A stretch of 61,447 nucleotides of DNA, taken from Candidatus Nanopelagicaceae bacterium. Its GTDB lineage: Bacteria; Actinomycetota; Actinomycetes; Nanopelagicales; Nanopelagicaceae. This document shows positions 1 to 8,911 of the stretch, piece by piece (position 1 is the first letter of the stretch; each line of letters opens with the position of its first letter). The notes beneath the pieces were generated by a model that made no database searches, had not been told where the DNA came from, and worked only from the letters and a program-made list of their open reading frames with translations. Position numbers and translations under genes: made by a program. The DNA is taken from positions 1 through 61,447 of the forward strand of contig VERH01000003.1 in NCBI GenBank assembly GCA_018882735.1. Direction: 5' to 3'.

Positions 1-408
1 ATCCTCACCGATTGCATAAATCCAGCGACGCCGGACCATCTGGCCAGAACCAATGACGAATGCTTCAAAGAATAGGGCTGATGTAAACCAGAGAATGGTG
101 GGAGCATCGTTCTTTAGAAGAAAGACAAATGCACCCATGAAGAAGATATGAAGTGGTGCGGTAATGCTAAGAATCCGCCGCTGTCCGAATTGATCGGCCG
201 CTCGAGACCAGAGTGGTGATGCGATTGAAAGCACAATTGAAGCGGCCATAGATAGAGCGCCAGCAGTGGCATAAGAATTGGTCTCAGCGACTACGAATAG
301 AACTATTGCTAGGTAGAGCATTGAGATTGGAAGCCGGAGAATGAATGCTGCAAAGGAAAACCGCCAACCCCCTGGAACTTTGAAGAGCTTTTTGTAAGGG
401 GTAAGCAT
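1..408 (-). CDS. MFS-type transporter, N-terminal part (cut by window edge)
   Basis: The first 136 codons of an integral membrane transporter; the rest lies before base 1. The start is the ATG at 408-406. The visible part has about four hydrophobic segments, and between segments two and three a loop with the look of the major facilitator superfamily A-motif (SRAADQFGQRR). A TAGACT element at 421-416 sits 7 nt before the ATG with no Shine-Dalgarno sequence, which suggests a leaderless mRNA. It is transcribed away from the inositol-phosphatase gene across a 32-bp gap. The substrate cannot be told from this fragment. Family call is fairly secure; function is open. Confidence 0.75.
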   Translation of the reverse strand, partial: MLTPYKKLFKVPGGWRFSFAAFILRLPISMLYLAIVLFVVAETNSYATAGALSMAASIVLSIASPLWSRAADQFGQRRILSITAPLHIFFMGAFVFLLKNDAPTILWFTSALFFEAFVIGSGQMVRRRWIYAIGED

Positions 409-440
409 GATGGTGAGTCTACTTGTGATTAGATTCAACT

Positions 441-1232
441 ATGACTATTAATCAGCAACTCCTTGATTTAGCTGAAGAGATAGCGATTAGTGCCGGCGAG
501 ATATTGATGAAGCGACCCTCAAATTTTGAACTTGATCAAAAGAGTGGCGTTCTCGATTTTGCCACCCAGATGGATCACGAAAGCGAGAAGTTAATTGTCA
601 GCGCAATTCTTAAGGCGCGACCAGATGATGGAATTATTGGTGAAGAAGGCGCAAATCGAAGTGGCACAAGCGGTTACACCTGGGTTATTGATCCAATTGA
701 TGGAACAGTCAATTATCTCTATGGGATTCCAGGCTGGTGTATCAGCATCGCGATTAAAGATGAAGTGGGCGGGTTGATCGGAGTTGTTCATGCCCCTTCA
801 ATTCAAATGACTTGGACAGCTATTCGAGGTGAAGGCGCGTTCTGTAACGGTGCGCCAATCAAATGTAACCAACAAGTCCCATTAAATCGCGCACTTATCG
901 CTACCGGATTTGCCTACGACATCGAACGTCGTAAACCTCAAGCTGACTTTATCCGCGAACTTCTTCCTAAGATTCGCGATGTAAGAAGAATTGGCGCTTG
1001 CGCAGTTGATATCTGCATGGTTGCCTCCGGATCCATCGATGCGCATTTCGAAGCCGGTGTTAATGAGTGGGATTATGCGGCCGCGGGTTTGATCGCCGAG
1101 GAATCAGGCGCACGATTTAAATACATAAAGGGAATCTGGAATGGCGAGAAGTACTTCGTCTTAGCTGCAGGTTCGGGGCTATTCGAGGCCCTTGCCGAGG
1201 AGCTGGCCCCACACGGATTTGACCTTCGATAA
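441..1232 (+). CDS. Inositol-1-monophosphatase family phosphatase
   Basis: A 263-residue Mg2+-dependent sugar-phosphate phosphatase of the IMPase/FBPase superfamily. Visible metal-site motifs are GEEG (67-70), DPIDGT (84-89) and the C-terminal WDYAAAG starting at W210, so the active site looks complete. Length is normal for the family. Possible substrates are inositol-1-phosphate, histidinol phosphate or PAP; sequence alone does not separate these, and no his or inositol genes are adjacent. The start ATG follows a TAGATT element (430-435) by 5 nt with no Shine-Dalgarno, suggesting a leaderless transcript. It is followed by rplS after about 100 bp. Confidence 0.88.
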   Translation: MTINQQLLDLAEEIAISAGEILMKRPSNFELDQKSGVLDFATQMDHESEKLIVSAILKARPDDGIIGEEGANRSGTSGYTWVIDPIDGTVNYLYGIPGWCISIAIKDEVGGLIGVVHAPSIQMTWTAIRGEGAFCNGAPIKCNQQVPLNRALIATGFAYDIERRKPQADFIRELLPKIRDVRRIGACAVDICMVASGSIDAHFEAGVNEWDYAAAGLIAEESGARFKYIKGIWNGEKYFVLAAGSGLFEALAEELAPHGFDLR

Positions 1233-1334
1233 CTCCAAAGTTGTAGCGTAAAAAAGCCCGGATTTAACAGCGGCCGGCTCTTATGGCAGGATACGGCGGC
1301 TAGCAAAGAACAACCTCTATCTAAGGATTCAATT

Positions 1335-1847
1335 ATGAACGTGCTTGATGCGGTAGATGCCGCCTCCCTCCGTAAGGACATCCCTAACTTCCGCCCTGGC
1401 GATGAGTTGAAGGTTCACGTCCGCGTTATCGAAGGTAACAAGAGTCGCGTTCAGGTCTTCCAAGGTCTTGTGATCTCACGTCGTGGCTCCGGTATCCGAG
1501 AGACATTTACCGTCCGCAAGATTTCCTACGGTGTTGGCGTCGAGCGCGTATTTCCGGTTCATGCACCTGTCATTGAAAAGATTGAAGTAGTACGAAAGGG
1601 CGAAGTTCGCCGTGCGAAGCTTTATTACCTCCGCGATCTTCGCGGTAAGGCTGCCAAGATTCGTGAGCGACGTGGTGGCGAAGAGCTCGAAGCTATTTAT
1701 GCTGAGGCCGCACCTGTCGTCGAGGCTCAAGTGGCCGAGACTCCAGCCGTCGAAACACCAGTTGTTGAAACACCAGTTGTTGAGACACCGGTGGCCGAAG
1801 CTGAAGTTGAAGTTGCGCAAGAGTCTTCAGAGAAGCCACAAGCTTAA
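1335..1847 (+). CDS. rplS: 50S ribosomal protein bL19 with acidic C-terminal extension
   Basis: Large-subunit protein bL19, which sits at the 30S/50S interface. Residues 1 to about 116 match the normal family, including [19 protein letters not shown] and the [12 protein letters not shown] motif. The family is usually about 113-120 residues; this one has 170. The last 50 residues are a low-complexity acidic tail rich in Glu, Val, Pro and Thr with the unit ETPVV repeated. An AAGGA Shine-Dalgarno precedes the ATG. The 102-bp upstream leader could hold a promoter but I cannot define one. It leads the plus-strand block lepB-rnhB, with lepB starting 3 nt after its stop. Confidence 0.97.
   Translation: MNVLDAVDAASLRKDIPNFRPGDELKVHVRVIEGNKSRVQVFQGLVISRRGSGIRETFTVRKISYGVGVERVFPVHAPVIEKIEVVRKGEVRRAKLYYLRDLRGKAAKIRERRGGEELEAIYAEAAPVVEAQVAETPAVETPVVETPVVETPVAEAEVEVAQESSEKPQA
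1749..1793 (+). repeat. 15-bp tandem repeat, three copies, coding ETPVV in rplS
   Basis: Three consecutive near-identical 15-bp units at 1749-1763, 1764-1778 and 1779-1793 (unit close to GTTGAAACACCAGTT). Each adds five residues to the acidic tail of bL19. The first two copies differ by one base. The arrangement is typical of replication slippage, so copy number may vary between strains. Confidence 0.9.
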
Positions 1848-1850
1848 GGA

Positions 1851-2525
1851 ATGTCTCCTCGCGGAAAGGGTTCCGCACTTCGGGAACTGCCGATACTTTT
1901 AGTCTCGGCGCTAATTCTCTCGATGATTGTGAAAACTTTCTTTGTTCAATTCTTTTATATCCCATCCGGCTCGATGGAGAACACCCTCTTAGTTAACGAT
2001 CGCGTCGGAGTTAATAAATTTGGCGCATTGTTTAGTGATATCAAGCGCGGTGAAGTCGTCGTCTTTAGAGATCCGGCTGATTGGCTCAGCGTGCCCACAA
2101 ATGAAGAGACGGGCCTAAAGAAAGTTGCAAAAGATGCGCTGGTCTTCGTTGGAGTGCTTCCTGATCCAGCTAAGCAGTATCTGATCAAACGAGTAATCGG
2201 AGTAGGTGGCGACCGAGTGGTCTGCTGTAACGCTAGCGATCAGATTGAAGTGAACGGAACTGCGATTACTGAGCCCTATATCTATCCAGGCGATAAACCT
2301 TCTGATAGCGAGTTTGATGTGACTGTTCCGAAAGGTTTTATCTGGGTGATGGGTGATCATCGCGGCGCCAGTGCAGATTCAAGATTTCACACTCAAGATC
2401 CCAATAAAGGAATGGTTCCATTGGATAAAGTCACAGGACGGGCGCTCTTTGTTATCTGGCCACTGTCTAATCTGGGAATTCTAGAAGTTGGTAAGGATTT
2501 GTCGAAGATTCCCGTAGCAGGATGA
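1851..2525 (+). CDS. lepB: Signal peptidase I
   Basis: Membrane-anchored serine protease that removes signal peptides from exported proteins. One N-terminal membrane segment (about 13-31) is followed by the catalytic serine S41 in IPSGSM and the general-base lysine K113 in YLIKRVIGVGGDRV. The conserved GDHR box, followed by ASADSR, lies in the second half. Length (224) is typical of a short actinobacterial type with a single anchor. It lies between rplS and rnhB, the usual actinobacterial order. Its TGA overlaps the rnhB ATG as ATGA, so the two are probably translationally coupled. Confidence 0.96.
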   Translation: MSPRGKGSALRELPILLVSALILSMIVKTFFVQFFYIPSGSMENTLLVNDRVGVNKFGALFSDIKRGEVVVFRDPADWLSVPTNEETGLKKVAKDALVFVGVLPDPAKQYLIKRVIGVGGDRVVCCNASDQIEVNGTAITEPYIYPGDKPSDSEFDVTVPKGFIWVMGDHRGASADSRFHTQDPNKGMVPLDKVTGRALFVIWPLSNLGILEVGKDLSKIPVAG

Positions 2526-3121
2526 TCGAACGGAGACTTCTCGATTCCGGCATGAAGGTAATTGCTGGAGTTGATGAAGCTGGCCGCGGTGCGTGTGCCG
2601 GACCTCTCGTCGTAGCAGCTCTAATACTCAAGAACCCGAACGATCCATCTTTACGGCAAGTTAAAGATTCGAAATTACTCTCACCAATCCAACGAGAAAA
2701 TCTCTATCAGGTAATCCTTGATCAAGTAAGCGGGCATGCAATCATTGAAATCCCAGCTGAGGAGATTGATGCGACCGGATTGCATAAATCAAATATCGAA
2801 GGAATGCGCCGAGCAGTTAATGCGCTGGGCTTAACTCCAGATTACGTACTAACCGATGGTTATGAAGTACCAGGTATGTCCTATCCAAATCTCGCGGTCT
2901 GGAAAGGTGATCAGGTAGCTCTTACGATCTCGGCAGCTTCAATTATCGCCAAGGTTTACCGAGATCGATTGATGGTGGAGCTAGATCAAAAATACCCAGG
3001 TTATGGCCTGGCCGACCATAAGGGTTACGTCACAAAGATCCATAGCAATGCGATGAAGAAGCTTGGGATTACTCCAATTCATCGTAAGAGTTATGCCAAT
3101 GTGGCCAAGTTAATCAAGTAA
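2522..3121 (+). CDS. rnhB: Ribonuclease HII
   Basis: Cleaves the RNA strand of RNA/DNA hybrids and nicks at ribonucleotides misincorporated in DNA. The N-terminal GVDEAGRGACAGPLV motif holds the first two catalytic acidic residues (D18, E19); further motifs ASIIAKVYRD and GYGLADHKGY complete the fold. Length (199 residues) is normal. The ATG overlaps the lepB stop codon. It is separated from yraN by 56 bp, a relatively large gap in this block. Confidence 0.95.
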   Translation: MIERRLLDSGMKVIAGVDEAGRGACAGPLVVAALILKNPNDPSLRQVKDSKLLSPIQRENLYQVILDQVSGHAIIEIPAEEIDATGLHKSNIEGMRRAVNALGLTPDYVLTDGYEVPGMSYPNLAVWKGDQVALTISAASIIAKVYRDRLMVELDQKYPGYGLADHKGYVTKIHSNAMKKLGITPIHRKSYANVAKLIK

Positions 3122-3177
3122 TCCACAGTTCCACAGATTTCTCACCAACGCTTCTTGAGCCTGCGTACCTTCGCGCC

Positions 3178-3546
3178 GTGGCAAAGAATCCAAATGCAGC
3201 AAAGCTCGGCGAAGTCGGTGAAGAGTTCGTAGCGAGATCCCTCACTACAAAAGGAATGCGTGTTTTAGATCGGAATTGGCGGATCAAAGAGGGTGAAATC
3301 GACTTAGTTGTAGTAGATCGAGAAGGAACCATAATTTTCGTAGAGGTAAAGACGCGCTCTAGCATTTCACATGGCGATCCACTCGAATCAATAAATAACG
3401 AGAAAGCATTTCGAATCCAGCGGCTAGCCCTTGCCTGGCTTGCTACCCATCAAAGGCTTGGTAGTCGATATCGGATCGATGTTGCGGGAATTCTCGTGGC
3501 CCGCTCCGGCGAGTTCTTGATGGACTATCGCGAGGGGATTTTATGA
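3178..3546 (+). CDS. YraN/UPF0102 family nuclease-like protein
   Basis: A small (122 residues) member of UPF0102, a PD-(D/E)xK-fold family of uncertain role that is often next to rnhB and comM/dprA. Candidate catalytic residues are in EGEIDLVVVDREG and the following FVEVKTRSS. The start is a GTG at 3178, chosen because the family begins shortly before AAKLGEVGEEFVARSL. There is no Shine-Dalgarno, but a TACCTT element (3166-3171) lies 6 nt upstream, so an internal leaderless promoter is plausible. The stop overlaps the next gene by ATGA. Confidence 0.88.
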   Translation: MAKNPNAAKLGEVGEEFVARSLTTKGMRVLDRNWRIKEGEIDLVVVDREGTIIFVEVKTRSSISHGDPLESINNEKAFRIQRLALAWLATHQRLGSRYRIDVAGILVARSGEFLMDYREGIL

Positions 3547-5060
3547 CCCTGGCCCGCACAATTTCGATAAATCTTCTTGGGCTAAAAGGCGAACCGATAG
3601 AGATTGAGGTTGATGTCTCTAATGGCCTTCCGGCTTATTCATTACTCGGACTTCCGGATGCGACTTTAAGTGAATCTCGAGATCGCATCAGAGCTGCGAT
3701 CTTAAATAGCGGTAGGAATTGGCCGAATCGAAAAGTTACAGTTTCACTATCACCAGCATGGCTTCCAAAGAGCGGCTCAGCCTTCGATCTTCCGATAGCA
3801 CTTTCCATCCTCACGGCATCAGGCCAATTAAAAGAGAGCGATTTATCGAAAGCCTTCTTTCTCGGTGAACTTTCACTAGAGGGAAATTTACGACCGGTCC
3901 GCGGAGTGCTCCCAACTCTTATTGCTGCTAGAGATCGAGGAGTAAAGCGGGTGATCGTTCCAAAGGAGAATTTCCAAGAAGCTGGACTTTTAAAGGATTT
4001 AGAGGTTCTTGCATTTTCTAAGTTATCTCATGTGATTAATTTTTTAGAGAGTGGAGTTCGCGCCGAGAATCCAACGCTTATTGATGCCCCCAAAGAAGTC
4101 GCAAAGCACGATATGTCTGAAGTGGCTGGACACATAGAAAACAAAGTTGCTCTTGAAATTGCTGCGGCCGGCGGCCACAACTTGTTAATGATTGGCGCGC
4201 CTGGTTCTGGTAAGACGATGTTGGCGGAGCGATTTTCAACAATCTTGCCACCTCTTGATGAGGACGAAGCAATCGAAGTGAGCGGCATTCACTCCATTGC
4301 CGGGACTCTGAAGGATCGAAATGTACTTAGCACCGAACCGCCATTTATTGCTCCGCATCACTCCACGACCATCCCAGCGTTAGTCGGAGGTGGAAGTAAC
4401 TTAATAAAGCCAGGCGCATGTTCGCTTGCCCATAGAGGCGTACTTTTCATCGATGAGGCTCCGGAGTGCGATAGCGGATTGCTGGATGCGCTACGACAAC
4501 CGATGGAGTCTGGTTCAATAACTATCTCTCGCTCCGCCCTAACCGCTAGTTTTCCGGCTCGATTCATACTCTTGCTTGCAGCAAATCCATGTCCATGTGG
4601 GCGATTTGCAGGACGTGGTCGTGGTTGTCAATGCACTTCACTACAGGTTCGAAGGTATTTAGCAAAGCTCTCTGGCCCGCTTTTGGATCGAGTCGATATT
4701 CGGCTACGAGTTGAGAACCCAACTCGAGTTGAGCTATCCACTTCTAGCACCGAGCGGAGCGAAACAATTCGAAATAGAGTGATTCGAGCGCGAGCGATTG
4801 CTGCTGAGAGATTTGCTCAAGAGCCATTTAGATTGAACTCCCAGATTCCGCCAAGTTTCCTTCGAGAGAAATATCGCCCCAGCAAAGATGGAATGGCTTT
4901 ATTGCACGCTCTCTTAGATAAAGAGGAACTGAGCGCAAGAGGTTTTCATCGCACCATCCGGCTTAGCTGGAGCATCGCTGACATGATTGGAGCAATTGTT
5001 CCGGGTAAGGCTGAAGTAGAACGTGCTCTCTTATTAAGAAGTGGAATCCCAGGCGAATGA
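3543..5060 (+). CDS. ComM/YifB-family Mg-chelatase-like AAA+ ATPase
   Basis: A 505-residue AAA+ protein of the ComM/YifB family. ComM of Vibrio is a hexameric helicase that helps branch migration during natural transformation; the role here is inferred. Order: an N-terminal Lon-protease-like domain (about 1-165), the ATPase with Walker A GAPGSGKT (218-225), Walker B VLFIDEAPE, and a zinc-type cluster in ANPCPCGRF plus GCQC, then the C-terminal Mg-chelatase domain. It overlaps yraN by ATGA and dprA by ATGA, so these form one operon with a DNA-uptake or recombination flavour. No comEA/comEC is present in the window. Confidence 0.93.
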   Translation: MTLARTISINLLGLKGEPIEIEVDVSNGLPAYSLLGLPDATLSESRDRIRAAILNSGRNWPNRKVTVSLSPAWLPKSGSAFDLPIALSILTASGQLKESDLSKAFFLGELSLEGNLRPVRGVLPTLIAARDRGVKRVIVPKENFQEAGLLKDLEVLAFSKLSHVINFLESGVRAENPTLIDAPKEVAKHDMSEVAGHIENKVALEIAAAGGHNLLMIGAPGSGKTMLAERFSTILPPLDEDEAIEVSGIHSIAGTLKDRNVLSTEPPFIAPHHSTTIPALVGGGSNLIKPGACSLAHRGVLFIDEAPECDSGLLDALRQPMESGSITISRSALTASFPARFILLLAANPCPCGRFAGRGRGCQCTSLQVRRYLAKLSGPLLDRVDIRLRVENPTRVELSTSSTERSETIRNRVIRARAIAAERFAQEPFRLNSQIPPSFLREKYRPSKDGMALLHALLDKEELSARGFHRTIRLSWSIADMIGAIVPGKAEVERALLLRSGIPGE

Positions 5061-5935
5061 ATTTGGCTCTACTTAGACTCTTCTTTGCAACAGATCCTGG
5101 CGATAAGTTCTGGACGCTTGAAGTATCTGAAAGAGGCGCTGAAGAAGTGATTGAGCGGATTGAATCTGCAAGTTATAAATCATCAAAACGCTCCTTCGAA
5201 AGAGTTCGCAAGCGGCTACAAGAACGAAGCGTTGCATCCCTTGAAGATGAAGTTGGTAAATCTGGGGGCGAATTTGTAACTCGAGGGGATAAGAAATGGC
5301 CGCACGCACTTAATGACCTAATTTCACCGCCACTCGGGATAATCATTAAAGGATCTCCGCCTAAGTGTGATTCGGTCGCGCTGGTCGGTACTCGAAATCC
5401 AACGCAATATGGAGCGCGGATCGCAAGTGAATTTTCTTCGGGGTTCGCAGATCGCGGTATTGAGATTATTAGCGGTGGCGCATATGGGATTGATACTCAC
5501 GCTCATAGAGGTGCGATTGCTGCGGAAGGAAGAACTACCGCCGTCCTTGCCTCAGGTATCTCAGTTAGATATCCCGCCGGAAATGAGCGACTCTTCGAAG
5601 AGATCCTTACTAACGGATCTCTCATTTCAGAGGTTATGCCTAATGAGAAGGCGCGCCCAGAAAGATTTTTAACAAGAAATCGCCTAATTGCTGCGCTATC
5701 ACGGGCGACAATTGTCATAGAGGCGGCATTTAGAAGCGGTTCACTTCGTACCGCGCACGATGCATCGGAATTGATGAAGGTGGTTCTCGCAGTCCCTGGC
5801 CCAATAACTTCACCTACTAGCGATGGCTGTCATCGATTAATTGGTGAGCGATGTGCAGAAATCGTCACATCAGTCTCGGATGCGATGGAGTTCTTACCTC
5901 AAAGTGCATGTACCCTATGCATTGATGACGCATAA
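5057..5935 (+). CDS. dprA: DNA-processing protein DprA
   Basis: Binds incoming single-stranded DNA and loads RecA during transformation. The Rossmann-like core carries VALVGTRNPTQYG and SGGAYGIDTHAHRGAI, both diagnostic. At 292 residues it is shorter than many actinobacterial DprA proteins (often 350-400); the protein stops soon after the core, so the C-terminal winged-helix domain seems missing. The N-terminal 75 residues are a poorly conserved helical region. The start ATG overlaps the comM-like stop. The last 11 bases overlap the start of era. Confidence 0.93.
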   Translation: MNLALLRLFFATDPGDKFWTLEVSERGAEEVIERIESASYKSSKRSFERVRKRLQERSVASLEDEVGKSGGEFVTRGDKKWPHALNDLISPPLGIIIKGSPPKCDSVALVGTRNPTQYGARIASEFSSGFADRGIEIISGGAYGIDTHAHRGAIAAEGRTTAVLASGISVRYPAGNERLFEEILTNGSLISEVMPNEKARPERFLTRNRLIAALSRATIVIEAAFRSGSLRTAHDASELMKVVLAVPGPITSPTSDGCHRLIGERCAEIVTSVSDAMEFLPQSACTLCIDDA

Positions 5936-6836
5936 ATCTGCATTTGTATCAATTGTAGGTAGACCCAATACCGGTAAATCAACTCTCATAAATGCCCTGG
6001 TAGGGGAGAAGGTCGCAATAACTTCACATCATCCAAACACGACCCGCGGCGCAATTAGGGGAATAATTACCGAACCTGATTTCCAATTAGTTTTGGTCGA
6101 CACCCCAGGTCTGCATAAGCCAAAGACGACTCTGGGTTCAGCGCTTAATCAAGTAGTAAGTGAGAGCATTGGTGATGTTGACATCATCATCCAATGTATT
6201 CCTGCGGTTGAAGCGGTTGGTGATGGCGATCTATATATCGCAAAACAAATTGGCAGTTCTAAAAGTACTATCAAGATTTGCGTTGTGACCATGATTGATA
6301 TGGGCAAAGAGGATGAATTACCAAAACAGCTAATCGCCGCCTCAGAGTTGGCAAAACGAGCCGGCTTTTCCTGGGATGAAATAATCCCTGTATCTGCTTT
6401 TACTGATACCCAGATTGGGTTGCTTATAAAGCTATTAGCAAAACATGCAAAAGAGGGACCGGCTTTCTATCCAGCTGAGATGAGATCTGATCAAGAGCTA
6501 GAACTGACCATCTCAGAATTAATCCGCGAAGCGGTAATTTCGGAGCTTTTTGAAGAAGTTCCCCATTCGATCGCAGTAGTAATTGATGACCTCTCGAAAC
6601 GTGAAGAGAAAGAGCTTTTTGATATCCACGCTTCGATAATTGTTGAGCGAGATAGCCAAAAGGGCATCATTATCGGCGCAAAGGGAGCGCACCTGAAAGA
6701 TATCGGAACTCGAGCCCGTAAAGAGATTGAGAAGAAATTGAATTCAAAGGTATTTCTAGCTTTACACGTGAAAGTTATACCAAATTGGCAGAGCGACCCT
6801 AAGGCGCTATCCAAACTGGGCCTGCTAAATAACTAA
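5925..6836 (+). CDS. era: GTPase Era
   Basis: Ribosome-assembly GTPase that binds the 3' end of 16S rRNA. G1 is GRPNTGKST near residues 12-20, G3 is DTPGLHKP, and the C-terminal KH domain carries GIIIGAKGAHLKDIGTRAR. I chose the ATG at 5925, giving 303 residues, because the family begins just before the FVSIVGRPN strand; a longer frame extends upstream through dprA but lacks homology. The gene thus starts inside the dprA 3' end in another frame. Era is more often next to ybeY/recO in Actinobacteria, so its place after dprA is unusual. It converges on the EamA gene with an 8-bp gap. Confidence 0.95.
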   Translation: MTHKSAFVSIVGRPNTGKSTLINALVGEKVAITSHHPNTTRGAIRGIITEPDFQLVLVDTPGLHKPKTTLGSALNQVVSESIGDVDIIIQCIPAVEAVGDGDLYIAKQIGSSKSTIKICVVTMIDMGKEDELPKQLIAASELAKRAGFSWDEIIPVSAFTDTQIGLLIKLLAKHAKEGPAFYPAEMRSDQELELTISELIREAVISELFEEVPHSIAVVIDDLSKREEKELFDIHASIIVERDSQKGIIIGAKGAHLKDIGTRARKEIEKKLNSKVFLALHVKVIPNWQSDPKALSKLGLLNN

Positions 6837-6844
6837 GTTATAAA

Positions 6845-7723
6845 TTAAGCGGGAATTGGTTGTGCAGAAGGTCTCCGGCTAGCAAAGTAAGAACCGATAA
6901 GAACGAGCGGAAGCCCAATCAAGATTGCAAGAGTAATTGGCTCGCTTAAGATGATTATTCCTAGGATTACAGCTACAGCGGTGTTTGGATAAACCACCAA
7001 AGATGCTCGCGCAGGTCCAATTTCGGCAAGCACCAGGAAGAAGATCCAGAAAGCCATTCCGCTACATAAGACTCCTAGACCTAGCGTTGCAAGTGTTACA
7101 TCAAGTGATGGCATCGAGTCTGGTCTACTCAAGAAAGCGAAAGGTGCAAAAATTACTGATGAGATTGTCATGGCGATGCCATTTATCGCGAGCCCCGAGA
7201 CGCCCGGAGCTTTTCTAGTAATCATATTTACTGCCCAGGCGTAAGAAACTGAAGCAATCAAGACTTGAGCAAGGGCTCCGAAGTTTCCAAAATCGGAGAA
7301 GCTCTCAATTCCAACAATCAATGAGATGCCAATCAAGCCAATAACAATTCCAAAGATTCGGATGCGATGTGCGGCGGTTGAATCCCCGGTCTGGTGAGCA
7401 AACAGAGTTGCCCAGATTGGGACAGTAGCAACTAGAAGTGCGACTACACCAGAAGAGAGATCTCGTTGCGAGCTAGTGATCAGCGACCAAGGGATCACCA
7501 TCTCCAAAACGGCGTAGAGCAATATGTAACGCCAATAAGGAAGTGCTTTCTTTAGAGAGCCTTCTCGCATCGCCAATGGGACCAAAAGGGCTGCGCCAAT
7601 TAACAAACGCGAAAATACAATCATTGGAGTAGAGAGTTCCTCCACGGCAACCTTCATAAATAGATAGGGAATTCCCCAGAGAAGACCGACCAGGCTGAAG
7701 AGCAACCAGCCTTTACGCGACAT
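6845..7723 (-). CDS. EamA/DMT-family permease
   Basis: A 292-residue drug/metabolite-transporter family protein with about ten hydrophobic segments arranged as two EamA repeats. Such proteins export amino acids, nucleosides or other metabolites; the substrate is unknown. The ATG at 7723-7721 overlaps the glgA stop by one base, so it is co-transcribed behind glgA, although a link to glycogen is not implied. A second unrelated EamA gene lies at 15673-16536. Confidence 0.88.
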   Translation of the reverse strand: MSRKGWLLFSLVGLLWGIPYLFMKVAVEELSTPMIVFSRLLIGAALLVPLAMREGSLKKALPYWRYILLYAVLEMVIPWSLITSSQRDLSSGVVALLVATVPIWATLFAHQTGDSTAAHRIRIFGIVIGLIGISLIVGIESFSDFGNFGALAQVLIASVSYAWAVNMITRKAPGVSGLAINGIAMTISSVIFAPFAFLSRPDSMPSLDVTLATLGLGVLCSGMAFWIFFLVLAEIGPARASLVVYPNTAVAVILGIIILSEPITLAILIGLPLVLIGSYFASRRPSAQPIPA

Positions 7724-8889
7724 TAAATAAGACTCCGATACACATCGATTGTTTGATTGGCAACTTTATCCCATCCAAAGAAATCTACGGCGCGTTTTCT
7801 ACCAGCAATTCCCATTCTTGCTGCGAGAGATTCATCACTTAATACTTTGAGTATTGATTCAGAAAGATTCTTTTCAAAGATCTTTGAGTCCGAACTAAAT
7901 TCAACAAGTAAGCCAGTTTCATTTTCGGAAACAACTTCAGGTATACCGCCGACTTCGCTAGCGACCACGGCAGTCTCACATGCCATCGCCTCTAAATTAA
8001 CTATTCCGAGCGGTTCATAGACTGAGGGACAGACAAAAACTCGCGCAGCTGTAAGAAGTGCGACTAGCTCATCATGAGGAAGCATCTCCTTTATCCAGAT
8101 TACGTTCTCACGGTCTTTGCGTAATTCACTTATCAGCGATTCAACCTCAGCGCCGATTTGGGGTTCATCTGGGCTTCCGGCAGCAAGCACCAATGAATAT
8201 TCCTTAGGTATTGATTTCCAAGACCTTAAGAGATGGGCGAGGCCTTTCTGGCGAGTAATCCTTCCGACAAAAAGGGCATAAGGCGTGGTCACGCCATGTT
8301 TATCCAATATTGATGAGTTCAAAGTGGGTTTGAACTTACTGGTATCAATTCCATTCCTAATAGTCATAATCTTTTTAGGATCAACTTGCGGATAAGATTT
8401 TATGACATCATTTCGCATTCCATCACTCACGGCAATAATGGCATCGGCATTCTCGTAGGCGAGTTGTTCAACCCAAGAAGAGATCACATAGCCGCCACCT
8501 AATTGCTCAGCCTTCCAAGGGCGAAGCGGTTCAAGTGAGTGAGCGGTAACCACATGAGGAATTTTGTAAATCTTACTTGCTAAATATCCAGCAAAGTTGG
8601 CGTACCAAGTATGCGAATGAACAAGGTTAGCTTCTTTAATATTTAGCGCCATATCCATATCGATCAATAAAGTTTGCAGGGCGGGATTGATCTCAGTAAA
8701 TGGAGGCTTCAATTCATATCCGGTCGCATCTATCCGCGGAGCTCCGAAGCAATGTACCTGGGTACTCAACTTGAGAGTGTCCTTGAGCGCCTCAACCAAG
8801 TTCCGGACGTGCACTCCGGCTCCGCCATAGATACTAGGCGGCCACTCTCTAGTTAAGAGCGCTACTGAAAGTGACTTCCCGCTATTCAC
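7723..8889 (-). CDS. glgA: Glycogen synthase, actinobacterial GT4 type
   Basis: Transfers glucose from a nucleotide sugar to alpha-1,4-glucan. It is the short GT4 form known from mycobacteria and corynebacteria (about 387 residues) rather than the GT5 enzyme of enterobacteria. Motifs: [12 protein letters not shown] near the N-terminus, RITRQKG, and the nucleotide-binding E-x7-E region in [14 protein letters not shown] chose the GTG at 8889-8887 (388 residues); longer upstream frames would run into glgC and lack homology. A TACTCT -10 element lies 6 nt before the GTG, implying a leaderless mRNA. In mycobacteria the homologue also makes maltose-1-phosphate; that activity cannot be excluded. Confidence 0.92.
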   Translation of the reverse strand: MNSGKSLSVALLTREWPPSIYGGAGVHVRNLVEALKDTLKLSTQVHCFGAPRIDATGYELKPPFTEINPALQTLLIDMDMALNIKEANLVHSHTWYANFAGYLASKIYKIPHVVTAHSLEPLRPWKAEQLGGGYVISSWVEQLAYENADAIIAVSDGMRNDVIKSYPQVDPKKIMTIRNGIDTSKFKPTLNSSILDKHGVTTPYALFVGRITRQKGLAHLLRSWKSIPKEYSLVLAAGSPDEPQIGAEVESLISELRKDRENVIWIKEMLPHDELVALLTAARVFVCPSVYEPLGIVNLEAMACETAVVASEVGGIPEVVSENETGLLVEFSSDSKIFEKNLSESILKVLSDESLAARMGIAGRKRAVDFFGWDKVANQTIDVYRSLI

Positions 8890-8895
8890 GAAGCA

Positions 8896-8905
8896 AGAGT
8901 ATCGT
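8896..8905. promoter_or_regulatory. Interlocked divergent -10 elements of glgA and glgC
   Basis: Only 22 bp separate the two start codons. On the plus strand TATCGT (8900-8905) is 6 nt before the glgC ATG; on the minus strand TACTCT (8901-8896) is 6 nt before the glgA GTG. The two hexamers share the T-A pair at 8900-8901. Neither gene has a Shine-Dalgarno sequence. The layout predicts leaderless transcripts and that only one polymerase can open this DNA at a time. The motif is short, so this rests on spacing and symmetry. Confidence 0.6.
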
Positions 8906-8911
8906 TCGGAT

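Noticed and set aside
1253-1288. GC-rich inverted repeat after the inositol-phosphatase gene (AGCCCGG / CCGGCT)
   Set aside because: The pairing is imperfect and no T-run follows on the plus strand; a T-run exists only for minus-strand reading, where no gene ends. Not called a terminator or an L19 leader.
3120-3137. Two DnaA-box-like words (TAATCCACA and GTTCCACAG) between rnhB and yraN
   Set aside because: Each departs from the consensus and there is no dnaA/dnaN, AT-rich region or box cluster, so no origin is supported.
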